Shown here piece after piece: positions 8,525 through 18,170 of a stretch of 64,000 nt of DNA. The notes under the pieces were generated by a model. That model was not told where the DNA came from and did no database searches. It was given only the letters and a program-made list of their open reading frames with translations. The number at the start of each line of letters is the position of its first letter. Positions within the stretch are counted from its first letter, which is position 1. Position numbers and translations under genes: made by a program. The DNA comes from Geobacteraceae bacterium. GTDB taxonomy: Bacteria > Desulfobacterota > Desulfuromonadia > Geobacterales > Geobacteraceae. Location of the stretch: the NCBI GenBank assembly GCA_009773645.1, contig WSYB01000006.1:1-64000 (forward strand). The letters run 5' to 3'.

Positions 8525-9889
8525 ATGACCGGCAGCATCCTGATTGTAGATGATGAAAAGGGGCAGCGGGACATACTTACTGCCATCCTGCACAAGGAAG
8601 GGTACCGGATCGGTGCGGTGTCAGGCGCGCGAGAAGCTCTGGAGCAGCTCGAAAGCAAAGAATACGACCTGATCCTGACCGACCTGAAGATGCAGGGGAT
8701 GTCCGGCATGGAGCTCCTGGAAAAGGTGCTCGCCGAAAACCCGCAGCAGTGCATCGTCATGATGACCGCCCACGGCACGGTCGATTCGGCTGTGGAGGCC
8801 ATGAAAAAGGGAGCTTTCGACTATCTGGAAAAGCCGCTGGAGCGGGAAGATCTGCTGTTAACCCTGCAGCGGGCTTTCGAACATATCATGCTCCTCCGAG
8901 AGAACAGGCTCCTCCACAAAAAACTGGAAGAGACCATGACGGTCTCCACTATCATCGGCGATCATCCAAAAATCAGGGAGGTCTTCCGGATCATCACCAA
9001 AATTGCACCAACCGCTTCAACGGTGCTCATCTACGGCGAATCCGGCACCGGCAAGGAACTGGTGGCCCGAGCCGTTCACGACCAGAGCCCCAGGAAGGAC
9101 AGGCCGTTCTTTGCCATAAACTGCGCAGCCATCCCCGACACCCTCATGGAATCGGAGCTGTTCGGTCATGAAAAGGGCGCTTTTACCGGCGCCAGCAGCA
9201 GGGAAATCGGCCTGTTCGAAGCGGCCGACGGCGGCACCGTCTTTCTTGACGAGATCGGTGAAATGAATGTAGCCATGCAGGCCAAGCTCCTGCGGGCCAT
9301 CCAGGAAAAAGAGATCCGCAGGGTGGGGGGTAAGGTCAATATACCGGTTGACGTGCGTATCATCTCGGCCACCAACAGGGACTTGGAAGCGGAGATAAAA
9401 AAGGGGACGTTCCGCGAAGACCTCTTTTACCGGCTCAATGTCATGCGCATAAATCTTCCCCCATTGCGAGAGCGGGGGAACGATATCGCCACGCTGGCCG
9501 ACTTTTTTGTGAAAAAATACGGCTCGGCCTCCGGGCAGCAGGTCAGAGGATTCTCCAAACCGGCCCTCAAGCTACTGATGGACTATACCTGGCCCGGCAA
9601 TGTGCGTCAGTTGGAGTCGGTTATTGAACGTGGCATCCTGATGGCCGAACACGATTACATCCAGCCGGAAGACCTCCCCGCCGAAATACATGAAGAGGCG
9701 ACCCTGAGCGGCAGGCTGCCGTTTGAGTTCCCGCCGGAAGGGATATCCATTGAAGAGCTTGAGCGGGAACTGATTCTCAAGGCAATGGACCGCACCGGCT
9801 GGATTATAGCCAAGGCCGCCCCCCTGCTGGGAATGAGCTACAAGACCTTGCAGTACCGGCTGGAGAAGTTCGGCATAGAAAAACCATAA
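8525..9889 (+). CDS. Sigma54-dependent response regulator (NtrC family)
   Basis: The 454 residues comprise a receiver domain with phospho-acceptor D53 in LILTDLKM. A sigma54-interacting AAA+ domain follows, with Walker A GESGTGKE, the GAFTGA loop and Walker B region GTVFLDEIGE. The protein ends in a Fis-type helix-turn-helix (AAPLLGMSYKTLQYRLEKFGI). GAFTGA is the loop that contacts sigma54, so it should activate sigma54 promoters when phosphorylated by the kinase upstream. The start has a good AGGAG. Targets cannot be told from the window. Confidence 0.95.
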   Translation: MTGSILIVDDEKGQRDILTAILHKEGYRIGAVSGAREALEQLESKEYDLILTDLKMQGMSGMELLEKVLAENPQQCIVMMTAHGTVDSAVEAMKKGAFDYLEKPLEREDLLLTLQRAFEHIMLLRENRLLHKKLEETMTVSTIIGDHPKIREVFRIITKIAPTASTVLIYGESGTGKELVARAVHDQSPRKDRPFFAINCAAIPDTLMESELFGHEKGAFTGASSREIGLFEAADGGTVFLDEIGEMNVAMQAKLLRAIQEKEIRRVGGKVNIPVDVRIISATNRDLEAEIKKGTFREDLFYRLNVMRINLPPLRERGNDIATLADFFVKKYGSASGQQVRGFSKPALKLLMDYTWPGNVRQLESVIERGILMAEHDYIQPEDLPAEIHEEATLSGRLPFEFPPEGISIEELERELILKAMDRTGWIIAKAAPLLGMSYKTLQYRLEKFGIEKP

Positions 9890-9891
9890 CC

Positions 9892-9976
9892 CAGGCGAAA
9901 GGCTCACGGCAAAGGACGAAAGGAAAAACTTTTCCACCCGGACCTTTGGCCTTTAGCCCTTCGCCCTGAGCCAAGG
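9892..9976. repeat. Inverted heptamer-like intergenic repeat
   Basis: The gap before the phosphorylase gene holds tandem AAGG-type units (GGCGAAAGGCTCACGG) that return in inverted form (CCCTTCGCCCTGAGCC), so the gap can fold into a long imperfect hairpin. It ends just before the ribosome-binding site. Confidence 0.5.
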
Positions 9977-9983
9977 AGTTTGT

Positions 9984-12548
9984 ATGGATTTCAGCAAGAT
10001 CATCCACAGGTTTACCGTTGTCCCATCCCTGACACCCGAGCTCACACGGCTGCAGAAAATCGCCTACAACCTCTGGTGGACCTGGGAACCGGAAGCGCGG
10101 GAGCTCTTCAAGAGGATCGACCTGGAGCTCTGGCACACCGTACGGCATAATCCCGTGGAAATGCTCGGCACCCTCCAGCAGACGAACCTCGAAAGCCTGG
10201 CGACCGATGAAGGGTTCATGTCGCACCTGGCACACGTCGATGAGAAGCTCAAAGAATACCTCTCCGGCAAGACATGGTATGAAAAGGCTTACAACAGCGA
10301 AAAACATCTGAAGGTCGCATATTTCTCCATGGAGTTCGGTTTCCATGAATCGCTCCCCATTTATTCAGGAGGTCTGGGGGTTCTCTCCGGCGACCACCTG
10401 AAATCAGCAAGCGACCTGGGGATACCCCTGGTCGGCATCGGGTTGCTGTACCGGCAGGGGTATTTCCGGCAGTACCTCAACATTGAAGGGTGGCAGCAGG
10501 AATATTATCCTGAAAACGACTTCTATAACCTCCCCTTGCGTCTGGAACGGGATGCCAACAGGGTACCGCTCTATGTTGAGCTGGACTTTCCGGGGCGAAA
10601 GATAAAAGCACATATCTGGCGGGTGCAGATCGGCCGCATCCCTCTCTACCTCCTCGATACCAACCTGGAGGAAAACACCCCCGAAGACCGGGAGATCACC
10701 GCCCAGCTTTACGGCGGCGATCAGGAATTGCGGATCCGCCAGGAAATCCTGCTCGGCATTGGCGGAATACGGGCATTGCACCTGCTGGGGATCGAGCCGA
10801 ATATCTGCCACATGAACGAGGGACATGCGGCTTTTCTTGCCCTGGAACGCATCAGGCTCCTCATGGAAGAAAAAGGGGTGAAGTTCCACGAGGCAAAGGA
10901 GGCGGTCAGGGCCGGCAACGTCTTTACTACCCACACTCCCGTAGAAGCCGGAATCGATCATTTCCCCGCAGAACTTCTGGAAAAATATCTGGGACGCTAC
11001 TATCGCACTCTGGGGCTTTCCCGCGAAGAATTCCTGGGGCTCGGCCGGCAGAACCCCCACAACCACCTGGAACCCTTCTGCATGGCGGTCCTGGCCCTCA
11101 AGCTGGCAGAACACAGCAACGGGGTGAGCGAACTCCACGGTGAGGTCTCCCGCAAGATGTGGAAGAACCTCTGGCCCGAACTCCCCGACGAGCACCTGCC
11201 GCTCGCATCTATCACCAACGGCGTCCATGCAAAAACATGGCTCTCCTACGACATGGCCGGCCTTTTCACCCGCTACCTGGGGACCCGCTGGCTTGAAGAC
11301 CCCACCAACCACGGCGTATGGCGGAGGGTATCACGTATCCCCGACGCGGAGCTCTGGCGGACGCACGAGCGGGGCCGGGAACGTCTCGTGGCATTTGCGC
11401 GGGAGCGGCTCAAGGCCCAGCTCACCCAGGTGGGGGCGACCCCCAAAGAAATTGCCGCCGCCGAAGAGGTCTTCGACCCCGAAACATTGACCATCGGCTT
11501 TGCCCGCAGGTTTGCCACCTACAAACGCGGCACCCTCCTCCTCCGTGACACGGAACGGCTGAAGAAGCTCCTCAACAATTCGTCACGGCCGGTGCAGATC
11601 ATCTTTGCCGGCAAAGCCCATCCCGCCGACTATGAGGGGAAGGAACTGATCCGGCAGATCGTCCAGCAGTCCAAGGACGAGCAATTCCGCCACAAGGTGG
11701 TGTTCATCGAGGATTATGACATGTCGGTGGCCCGCCACCTGGTTCAGGGTGTCGATGTCTGGCTCAACACCCCGCGCAGGCCTATGGAAGCCAGCGGCAC
11801 GAGCGGCATGAAGGTCGCATTCAACGGCGGCCTCAACATGAGCGTCCTCGACGGCTGGTGGTGCGAAGGGTACCGGGGGAATAACGGCTGGGCCATCGGC
11901 AAAGGGGAAGTCTACGAAGACATCGAATATCAGAATGAGGTGGAAACCCGGGCCATGTACGACCTGCTAGAAAAGGAGATCGTCCCGCTCTATTACGACC
12001 GCGGCCCCGACGGCATCCCGCGCGGCTGGATAGCATGGATGAAGAATTCCTTGCAGAGTCTCTGTCCCGTCTTCAGCACCGACCGGATGGTGCAGGAGTA
12101 CACGGAGCGGTTCTATCTCCAATCCTACACCCAGTGGGACAGACTCTATGAGAATAACCTGGCCCTTGCGGCAGACACGGCAAAATGGAAGAGCGAAATC
12201 CACAAGATGTGGCCGAAAGTCCGGATTGAAGGGGTGGAGACCAACCTGACCGATGAGGTGACCATCGGTTCGAAAATTGCCGCCAATGCTCGGGTATTCA
12301 TTGGCGATATCCCCCTCCCCTCCCTCTCGGTAGAGCTCTACTTCGGGGTCCTGGATTCCCGCGGGAATATCGTCGGCGGTGAACTCATCCCTCTTGAACC
12401 GCTCGATGATCTGGGAGGAGGGGTGCACCGGTTTGGCGGCAAACTGGAGTGCCGATTCTGCGGACGGCACGGTTTTCTGCTAAGGGTAATGCCAAAGCAC
12501 AAGGAACTTGGTCCGGTTTACGAACCGGGGCTGGTGCTGTGGGGGTAG
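9984..12548 (+). CDS. glgP: Alpha-glucan phosphorylase
   Basis: This enzyme cleaves alpha-1,4-glucans such as glycogen with phosphate to give glucose-1-phosphate. The 854 residues are typical of the shorter GT35 form with an N-terminal DUF3417-like region (YNLWWTWEPEAR). The catalytic core shows SMEFGFHESLPIYSGGLG, and EASGTSGMK carries the pyridoxal-phosphate lysine at about residue 610. No other glycogen gene is adjacent. Confidence 0.94.
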   Translation: MDFSKIIHRFTVVPSLTPELTRLQKIAYNLWWTWEPEARELFKRIDLELWHTVRHNPVEMLGTLQQTNLESLATDEGFMSHLAHVDEKLKEYLSGKTWYEKAYNSEKHLKVAYFSMEFGFHESLPIYSGGLGVLSGDHLKSASDLGIPLVGIGLLYRQGYFRQYLNIEGWQQEYYPENDFYNLPLRLERDANRVPLYVELDFPGRKIKAHIWRVQIGRIPLYLLDTNLEENTPEDREITAQLYGGDQELRIRQEILLGIGGIRALHLLGIEPNICHMNEGHAAFLALERIRLLMEEKGVKFHEAKEAVRAGNVFTTHTPVEAGIDHFPAELLEKYLGRYYRTLGLSREEFLGLGRQNPHNHLEPFCMAVLALKLAEHSNGVSELHGEVSRKMWKNLWPELPDEHLPLASITNGVHAKTWLSYDMAGLFTRYLGTRWLEDPTNHGVWRRVSRIPDAELWRTHERGRERLVAFARERLKAQLTQVGATPKEIAAAEEVFDPETLTIGFARRFATYKRGTLLLRDTERLKKLLNNSSRPVQIIFAGKAHPADYEGKELIRQIVQQSKDEQFRHKVVFIEDYDMSVARHLVQGVDVWLNTPRRPMEASGTSGMKVAFNGGLNMSVLDGWWCEGYRGNNGWAIGKGEVYEDIEYQNEVETRAMYDLLEKEIVPLYYDRGPDGIPRGWIAWMKNSLQSLCPVFSTDRMVQEYTERFYLQSYTQWDRLYENNLALAADTAKWKSEIHKMWPKVRIEGVETNLTDEVTIGSKIAANARVFIGDIPLPSLSVELYFGVLDSRGNIVGGELIPLEPLDDLGGGVHRFGGKLECRFCGRHGFLLRVMPKHKELGPVYEPGLVLWG

Positions 12549-12620
12549 AAAAGAGGATCGAGGTGCGAGAATCGAGGGTCGAGGTTCAGATTTTAACGTT
12601 GAACATCGAATGTTGAACAA
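12549..12620. repeat. Degenerate heptamer tract
   Basis: Units close to GGTCGAG recur (GAGGATCGAGGTGCGAG, GAGGGTCGAGGTTC) in the gap after glgP. It belongs to the same class as the clearer GGTTCGA tract at 13908-13950. Confidence 0.45.
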
Positions 12621-12663
12621 AATATGTTGCTTCTCGGCGGATTCTATTTTAAAAGTATGCCTC

Positions 12664-13908
12664 ATGCGTCCCTGTATTCTCTTACTGCTCCTGTTCTATT
12701 CCCTGGGGATGACCGCCTGCACCGGCATGGTCTCCCGTGAAAAGCTCCCTTATCCGCTCACCAACGAAGGGTTCGGCGACCCGGTAAAGGTGGTCACGAT
12801 TCCATTGCCGGTAATCGCATCAACCCCCAATGAGGGGGTCATCTATGGCGCCCTCACCGCCTTTCTCCTCCACGACAAAAAGGACGAGGTAAGCACCCTC
12901 GTGGCGCCCCAGGTAAACTTCAACAAGAACTTCGGCACCACCGTTTCCTTTTTCGGCACGTTCTACCCCTCCCCCGACCGGAACTGGGAATTCAACATTT
13001 CCAGGTCCACCAAGGTAAACGAAGACTACGAGATGAAATTCCGCGACAAAACTCTCCTGGACAAGAAGCTGGAGATGAACGCCTTTATCTTTGCCTACAC
13101 CGACGGATCGGCACGGTTCTTCGGCTTCCAATCCGACAGCTCAACACAAAACGAGACCAACTATGGAGATAAGGAGATCGGTTTTACCTTCTCCGCCGGC
13201 TACGAGTTCTTCGATCACCTGCAACTGGTTGTCGGCGAACGGTTCAAAGACGTCAGCATCAAGCGGGGGGCCGTGACGGTCGTACCGTTCATCCGGGACA
13301 GGTTCACCGCCGATCAGGTTCCCGGCATCAACGGCTTCACCGCCCACGCCCAGAAGCTCTCCCTGGTGTACAACTCCCTCGATTCCCGGGACATGGCCAC
13401 CAAGGGATTTTATGCCAAGGCCTCCATCGAGGGGAGCGCAAAATGGCTCGGCAGTGCCACCAGCTACCGGCACTACGAGGCTGAGGTAAAGCAGTATTTC
13501 CCCCTGGACAACGCCCGTTACATCACCGTGGCCCGGCTCGCCTACAACCAGACTCTGGGAGGAGATGTCCCCTTTCTGGAGAGGAGCGTTCTCGGCGGGG
13601 AAACGACCCTCAGAGGGTACGGCCGGTACCGTTTCATCGACAGCAGCTTCTTTCTCTGCAACCTGGAAGAGCGGATCAGACTCTTCCGCTGGGCCGTGTT
13701 CAACGTCAACACCGACTGGGAGGTGGCCCCCTTCATCGATCTCGGCGCCGTCATGGAATCACTCGACAAGGCGACCTCAAGAAACTTCGAATTCAACCCC
13801 GGCATCGGGTTCCGCGCGGTGGTGCGCCCCAATATCGTCGGCCGCGTCGATATCGGTGTCGGCAAAGACGGGCCGCAGGTGTTCGTGGGGCTGGGGTATC
13901 CGTTTTAA
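12664..13908 (+). CDS. Outer-membrane beta-barrel protein, surface-antigen (BamA/D15) type
   Basis: The preferred ATG gives 414 residues with a hydrophobic leader (LLLLLFYSLG) that ends in a lipobox-like MTAC, so it may be a lipoprotein. The rest has alternating beta-strand character and a surface-antigen-like GLDSR/LGGETTLRGYGRYR region. It ends in YPF, the aromatic end typical of outer-membrane barrels. It has no clear POTRA repeats. A longer frame opens at 12508 but overlaps glgP and the repeat tract. The role is unknown beyond an outer-membrane location. Confidence 0.75.
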   Translation: MRPCILLLLLFYSLGMTACTGMVSREKLPYPLTNEGFGDPVKVVTIPLPVIASTPNEGVIYGALTAFLLHDKKDEVSTLVAPQVNFNKNFGTTVSFFGTFYPSPDRNWEFNISRSTKVNEDYEMKFRDKTLLDKKLEMNAFIFAYTDGSARFFGFQSDSSTQNETNYGDKEIGFTFSAGYEFFDHLQLVVGERFKDVSIKRGAVTVVPFIRDRFTADQVPGINGFTAHAQKLSLVYNSLDSRDMATKGFYAKASIEGSAKWLGSATSYRHYEAEVKQYFPLDNARYITVARLAYNQTLGGDVPFLERSVLGGETTLRGYGRYRFIDSSFFLCNLEERIRLFRWAVFNVNTDWEVAPFIDLGAVMESLDKATSRNFEFNPGIGFRAVVRPNIVGRVDIGVGKDGPQVFVGLGYPF

Positions 13909-13952
13909 AGGTTCGAGGTTCGAGGTTCGAGGTTCTAGGTTCGAGGTTACAA
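13908..13952. repeat. Tandem heptamer repeat GGTTCGA
   Basis: At least five consecutive units of GGTTCGA (one as GGTTCTA) begin at the stop codon of the outer-membrane protein gene, between it and the convergent radical SAM gene. Confidence 0.75.
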
Positions 13953-13993
13953 ACTTTGGACGTGGAACATTGAACAAAAATTCTCCTCGCCCC

Positions 13994-14911
13994 TTACTTC
14001 TGCAACTGGCTCCCCTGCCGTGTCCCCCGCCGTTCCAGCTCGACATCTACGGCATTCAGCACCTCGAACTTGGCCAGCGACCAAAGGGGCGCGACGAGAT
14101 GGTCCCTTCCGCCGTCGCCGGTCAGGCGCTGCACGCATATTGCCGGATCGAGCCGTCCCAGGAAGTCGCAGACCAGCCCCACGTAGTCGTCCCGCTCCAT
14201 CACCCGAACCGCTCCCCGCCGGTAGAGTTCCGCCAGGGGAGTCTCCTTCATCACGTGGAGGAGGTGGACCTTCACCCCGTCCACACGGAAATCGTTCAGG
14301 ATCCCGGCGGTCGCCAGCATCTCCTCCCTTGTCTCCCCCGGCAGCCCGAGAATCACATGGGCGCAGAGCCTTATCCCCCGTTCCCGGCACCCTTTCACCG
14401 CGGCGGTAAAGGCGGCGAAGTCGTGCCCCCTGTTGATGAACTCCAGTGTCTTGTCCAGCGGCGACTGCAGCCCCAGCTCCAGCCAGAAGTAGGTACTTCG
14501 GGCGTAATCGGCCAGAAGGTCTAGGGTCTCCGGCGGGAGACAGTCCGGACGCGTCCCGACGATGAGACCTACCACGTCTCTGACCGCCAGCGCTTCGTCA
14601 TAAAGGAGGCGCAGCCGCTCCACCGGCGCGTAGGTGTTGGAATAGGGCTGGAAATAGGCGATGAATTTCTGCGCCTTGTACTTCCTGACCATCACCTCCT
14701 TGCCGTGCTCGATCTGCTCCGTAACCGACAATCCCCGTGCAATGCCGAAGGAACCGGACCCCTCCCCTCCGCAGTATATGCAACCGCTCCTGCCGACCGT
14801 CCCGTCCCGGTTCGGGCAGGTAAAGCCGGCGTCAACGGAAATCCGGTGCACCCGGCAGCCGAACTCCCGTTTCAGTTCCTCGGAAAATGAATTGTAACGT
14901 TTCTCGGTCAT
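13994..14911 (-). CDS. Radical SAM protein, YhcC/TIGR01212 type
   Basis: The 305 residues show the family's Cys pattern: CPNRDGTVGRSGCIYC, with the three cluster-binding cysteines spread wider than in the classical CxxxCxxC. GTRPDCL and LELGLQS motifs follow. These proteins bind a 4Fe-4S cluster and S-adenosylmethionine; the substrate of the group is not settled. It lies between two plus-strand genes and looks monocistronic. Confidence 0.88.
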   Translation of the reverse strand: MTEKRYNSFSEELKREFGCRVHRISVDAGFTCPNRDGTVGRSGCIYCGGEGSGSFGIARGLSVTEQIEHGKEVMVRKYKAQKFIAYFQPYSNTYAPVERLRLLYDEALAVRDVVGLIVGTRPDCLPPETLDLLADYARSTYFWLELGLQSPLDKTLEFINRGHDFAAFTAAVKGCRERGIRLCAHVILGLPGETREEMLATAGILNDFRVDGVKVHLLHVMKETPLAELYRRGAVRVMERDDYVGLVCDFLGRLDPAICVQRLTGDGGRDHLVAPLWSLAKFEVLNAVDVELERRGTRQGSQLQK

Positions 14912-15004
14912 TTATGAAATATGTGGCAGATTACGAAGATTACGCCGCTTTTTCAAAGATTTTCTCTTGAATAACCCGGGCCGACCATTTAGACTGCACC
15001 GCAA

Positions 15005-16240
15005 ATGACGAATCTCTCAAACAGCAAAAAATACGGCAGTTACGCCCTTATTCTCCTGCTGGCGGTCAATCTCCTCAACTACATCGACCGGCAGGTCCTC
15101 TACGCCGTTTTCCCTCTGATCAAGAGCGACCTGCACCTCTCCGACACCGCCTTAGGCTTTCTCGGGAGCGCCTTCATGCTCTGTTACATGATCTCGGCCC
15201 CCTTCTTCGGCTGGATCGGCGACCGCGGCAGCCGGGTCAGGCTGGCCGCAAGCGGACTGGTAATCTGGAGCCTTGCCACCGCCATGGCCGGATTCGCCCC
15301 CGGCTACCGCACGCTCCTGGCGGCCCGGACCGCCGTGGGGATAGGCGAGGCAAGCTTCGGCACGGTATCGCCGGGACTTATTTGCGACTACTTCGGAAGA
15401 GAAAAGCGCGGGCGGGTTCTCTCCTGGTTCTACCTGGCGATACCGGTGGGTAGCGCCCTCGGCTACCTGCTGGGAGGGCTCCTGGGACAGAAATTCGGCT
15501 GGCACGCCGCATTCCTCATGGTGGGGGTGCCGGGTCTTGCGCTGGCCCTTCCCGTCTGGTTTCTCAAGGAGCCTGCGCGCGGCGGGAACACCGAAATAAT
15601 TGGGGATGCCGGGCAGTCCGGCACCGGCTACGCCTCCCTCTTCAAGAACCGCTCCTTCGTCCTCAATACCCTGGCCATGGCCGCCATGACCTTTGCCCTC
15701 GGCGGCCTCGCCCAGTGGGTCCCTTCCTTCCTCAACCGGATGCACCATCTGGATGTGGCCCGGGGAAACACCCTGTTCGGTGCCATCACCGTGCTGGCAG
15801 GAATCTCGGGAACTTTAACCGGCGGGTGGCTCGGCGACCGCCTCCAGCAGCGAAGCGCCAAAGGGTATCTGCTCGTCTCCGGCTGGGGCTTTATCTTCGG
15901 GGCTCCCATCGCCGCCTACGCCATTCTCACCACGGACCTTTCACGCTCCCTTGCCGCCATGTTCCTGGCCGAATTCTTCCTCTTTCTCAACACCGGCCCC
16001 CTCAACACGGTCATCGTCAATGTGACCGGACCGGCCGTACGCGCCATGGCCTTCGCCGTCAACATTTTTTTCATTCATGCCCTGGGAGACGCCATTTCTC
16101 CAACCATCCTCGGCTGGTTCTCCGACCGGTGGGGACTGCGAACGGCCCTTCTGATCACCCCGGCGGCCATCGCCCTGGCAGCCGGCTTTTGCTTCCTGTG
16201 CAGCAGATTCATCGAAGCCGACACGGCGCGGATCGAGTAG
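15005..16240 (+). CDS. MFS transporter, spinster-like
   Basis: The 411-residue protein has about twelve membrane segments. It shows the NYIDRQVLYAVFPLI start common in spinster-type carriers and the MFS signature GWIGDRGSRVR between helices 2 and 3. The substrate is not evident from sequence or neighbours. It converges on recQ, with 74 bases between them. Confidence 0.9.
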   Translation: MTNLSNSKKYGSYALILLLAVNLLNYIDRQVLYAVFPLIKSDLHLSDTALGFLGSAFMLCYMISAPFFGWIGDRGSRVRLAASGLVIWSLATAMAGFAPGYRTLLAARTAVGIGEASFGTVSPGLICDYFGREKRGRVLSWFYLAIPVGSALGYLLGGLLGQKFGWHAAFLMVGVPGLALALPVWFLKEPARGGNTEIIGDAGQSGTGYASLFKNRSFVLNTLAMAAMTFALGGLAQWVPSFLNRMHHLDVARGNTLFGAITVLAGISGTLTGGWLGDRLQQRSAKGYLLVSGWGFIFGAPIAAYAILTTDLSRSLAAMFLAEFFLFLNTGPLNTVIVNVTGPAVRAMAFAVNIFFIHALGDAISPTILGWFSDRWGLRTALLITPAAIALAAGFCFLCSRFIEADTARIE

Positions 16241-16314
16241 CTAAATAGGGAGCGATGTCCATGGAAAAGGTCATTTGCTGAGGGTAACGGCCTATTCCTC
16301 GCTCCGGTTCACGG

Positions 16315-18123
16315 TTAATCCTCGGACTGTTCACCGAACCCGCGAATCACCTCAAGAAACACGGCCCCGTACCGGCCGAGCTTGTGCTTCCCCACGCCGT
16401 TGATGCGCAGGAGCGCCTCCGCGTCCATAGGTCGGTAGGCCGCCATCTCCACAAGGGTGGCATCGCCGAAAACAACGAACGGCGGCACCTGCTGCTCGTC
16501 CGCCAGTTGTTTGCGCAGGGAGCGCAGAGCTTGAAACAGCTTTTCGTCGTAATCAAGCCCGCCACGCCCTTTCTTTGGCTCCTTTTTCGGAGCAACCGCC
16601 TTGACGCGCGGTCTCGCCAGGGTGAGGGTTACTTCACCGCGCAGGAGCGGCCGCGCCACCGGAGTCAGCCTGAGCACCGAATAGTTGGCCATGTCCTGCT
16701 CCAGGTAGCCCAGGTGCACGAGCTGGCGAATGAGGCTCCCCCAGGCGTCCTGGGAGAGTTCCCGCCCGATACCGTAGGTGGAGAGCCGGTCGTGCCCCAG
16801 TTGGGCGATGCGCTGGTTGTGGGAACCGCGCAGCACGTCGATTACGTGTCCCATGCCGAAGCGCTGCCCCACCCGGTAGACGCAGGAGAGCGCCTTGCGC
16901 GCCTCTTCAGTGGCGTCGAACCGTTCGGGGGGACTCTGGCAGATATCGCAATTGCCGCATTCTTCTTCCAGAGGCTCTCCGAAGTAGCCGAGGAGCACCC
17001 GGCGCCGGCAGGTCCGGGCCTCGGCGAAGCCGACCATGGCGTTCAGCTTGTGGAGCTCGATCCGGTTCTGCTCCACATTGTTCCCCGTCTCGATGAGGCC
17101 GCGGGCAATGGCGATGTCGCCGTAGCCGAAGAGGAGGAGTGCCTCGGCCGGAAGACCGTCGCGCCCGGCCCGGCCGGTCTCCTGGTAATAGCTCTCGATA
17201 TTCTTTGGGAGGTCGTAGTGGACCACGAACCGGACGTTGGGCTTGTCGATCCCCATGCCGAAGGCGACCGTGGCCACCACCACCCTGAGGTCGTCACGCA
17301 GAAAAGCTTCCTGAACCCGCTTGCGCTCGCAGCCTGCGAGCCCTGCATGGTATGGAGCCGCCGCAATACCGGCCTCAGCCAGGCGCCCCGCCACCTCCTC
17401 CACCCGCTTGCGGCTCAAGGCATAGACGATGCCCGGATCATCGGGACGGGTCGTGAGAAACGCCATGAGCTGGTTGAAGGGCTTCTGCTTCTCTACCACG
17501 GTATAACGGATATTGGGGCGGTCAAAGCCGGTCACATGGCAGGCCGCCCGCGCGAGCCCCAGGCGTGCCATGATATCGGTGCGGGTCTGGGCGTCGGCGG
17601 TGGCGGTCAGGGCGATCATCGGCACCTGCGGGAAAAGTCCGCGCAGGCGGCCGAGCTGGACGTATTCCGGCCGGAAATCATGCCCCCACTGGGAGACGCA
17701 GTGGGCCTCATCGATGGCAAAGAGAGCGATCTGCAGCTCATTGAGGCGTTCCAGGAACGGTTCGCTCATGAGGCGCTCAGGCGCGATGTAGAGGAGATCG
17801 AGCTCCCCGTTGTGCAGCTCCGCCAATACCCGCCGCCCCTCCCTTTCGGTCAGGGAAGAGTTGTAAAAGGCCGCACGCACTCCGTTTGCAGCGAGCGCGT
17901 CCACCTGGTCCTTCATGAGAGAGATGAGCGGCGACACCACGATCCCCACTCCCGTCCGGTGGAGTGCCGGGATCTGGTAGCAGAGCGACTTCCCTCCACC
18001 CGTCGGCATGAGGACAAAGGCGTCCTCTCCCCGGATCAGAGCATGGATTATCTCCTCCTGATAGGGGCGGAATGCGCTGTAGCCGAATACGCTGCGAAGG
18101 GTTTCCAGCAGGGTTTCATGCAT
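16315..18123 (-). CDS. recQ: ATP-dependent DNA helicase RecQ
   Basis: RecQ unwinds DNA 3' to 5' in recombination and replication-fork repair. The 602 residues include Walker A MPTGGGKS (K45), the box IDEAHCVSQWGHDFRPEY, a QxxGRAGRDG motif, and a zinc-binding RQC region with CRRRVLLGYFGE..CGNCDIC. A C-terminal HRDC domain closes the protein. The length is that of a full bacterial RecQ. The FGE-like gene lies 47 bases upstream on the same strand, so the two may share a transcript. Confidence 0.96.
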   Translation of the reverse strand: MHETLLETLRSVFGYSAFRPYQEEIIHALIRGEDAFVLMPTGGGKSLCYQIPALHRTGVGIVVSPLISLMKDQVDALAANGVRAAFYNSSLTEREGRRVLAELHNGELDLLYIAPERLMSEPFLERLNELQIALFAIDEAHCVSQWGHDFRPEYVQLGRLRGLFPQVPMIALTATADAQTRTDIMARLGLARAACHVTGFDRPNIRYTVVEKQKPFNQLMAFLTTRPDDPGIVYALSRKRVEEVAGRLAEAGIAAAPYHAGLAGCERKRVQEAFLRDDLRVVVATVAFGMGIDKPNVRFVVHYDLPKNIESYYQETGRAGRDGLPAEALLLFGYGDIAIARGLIETGNNVEQNRIELHKLNAMVGFAEARTCRRRVLLGYFGEPLEEECGNCDICQSPPERFDATEEARKALSCVYRVGQRFGMGHVIDVLRGSHNQRIAQLGHDRLSTYGIGRELSQDAWGSLIRQLVHLGYLEQDMANYSVLRLTPVARPLLRGEVTLTLARPRVKAVAPKKEPKKGRGGLDYDEKLFQALRSLRKQLADEQQVPPFVVFGDATLVEMAAYRPMDAEALLRINGVGKHKLGRYGAVFLEVIRGFGEQSED

Positions 18124-18170
18124 GTGCCGCGTTCCTCTTCATGAAGAAAATTTCGCCTCTCGTATTCCCG

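Noticed and set aside
13908-13952. Possible CRISPR-like array
   Set aside because: The units are seven bases with no spacers, so this is a simple tandem repeat. No cas genes occur in the window.
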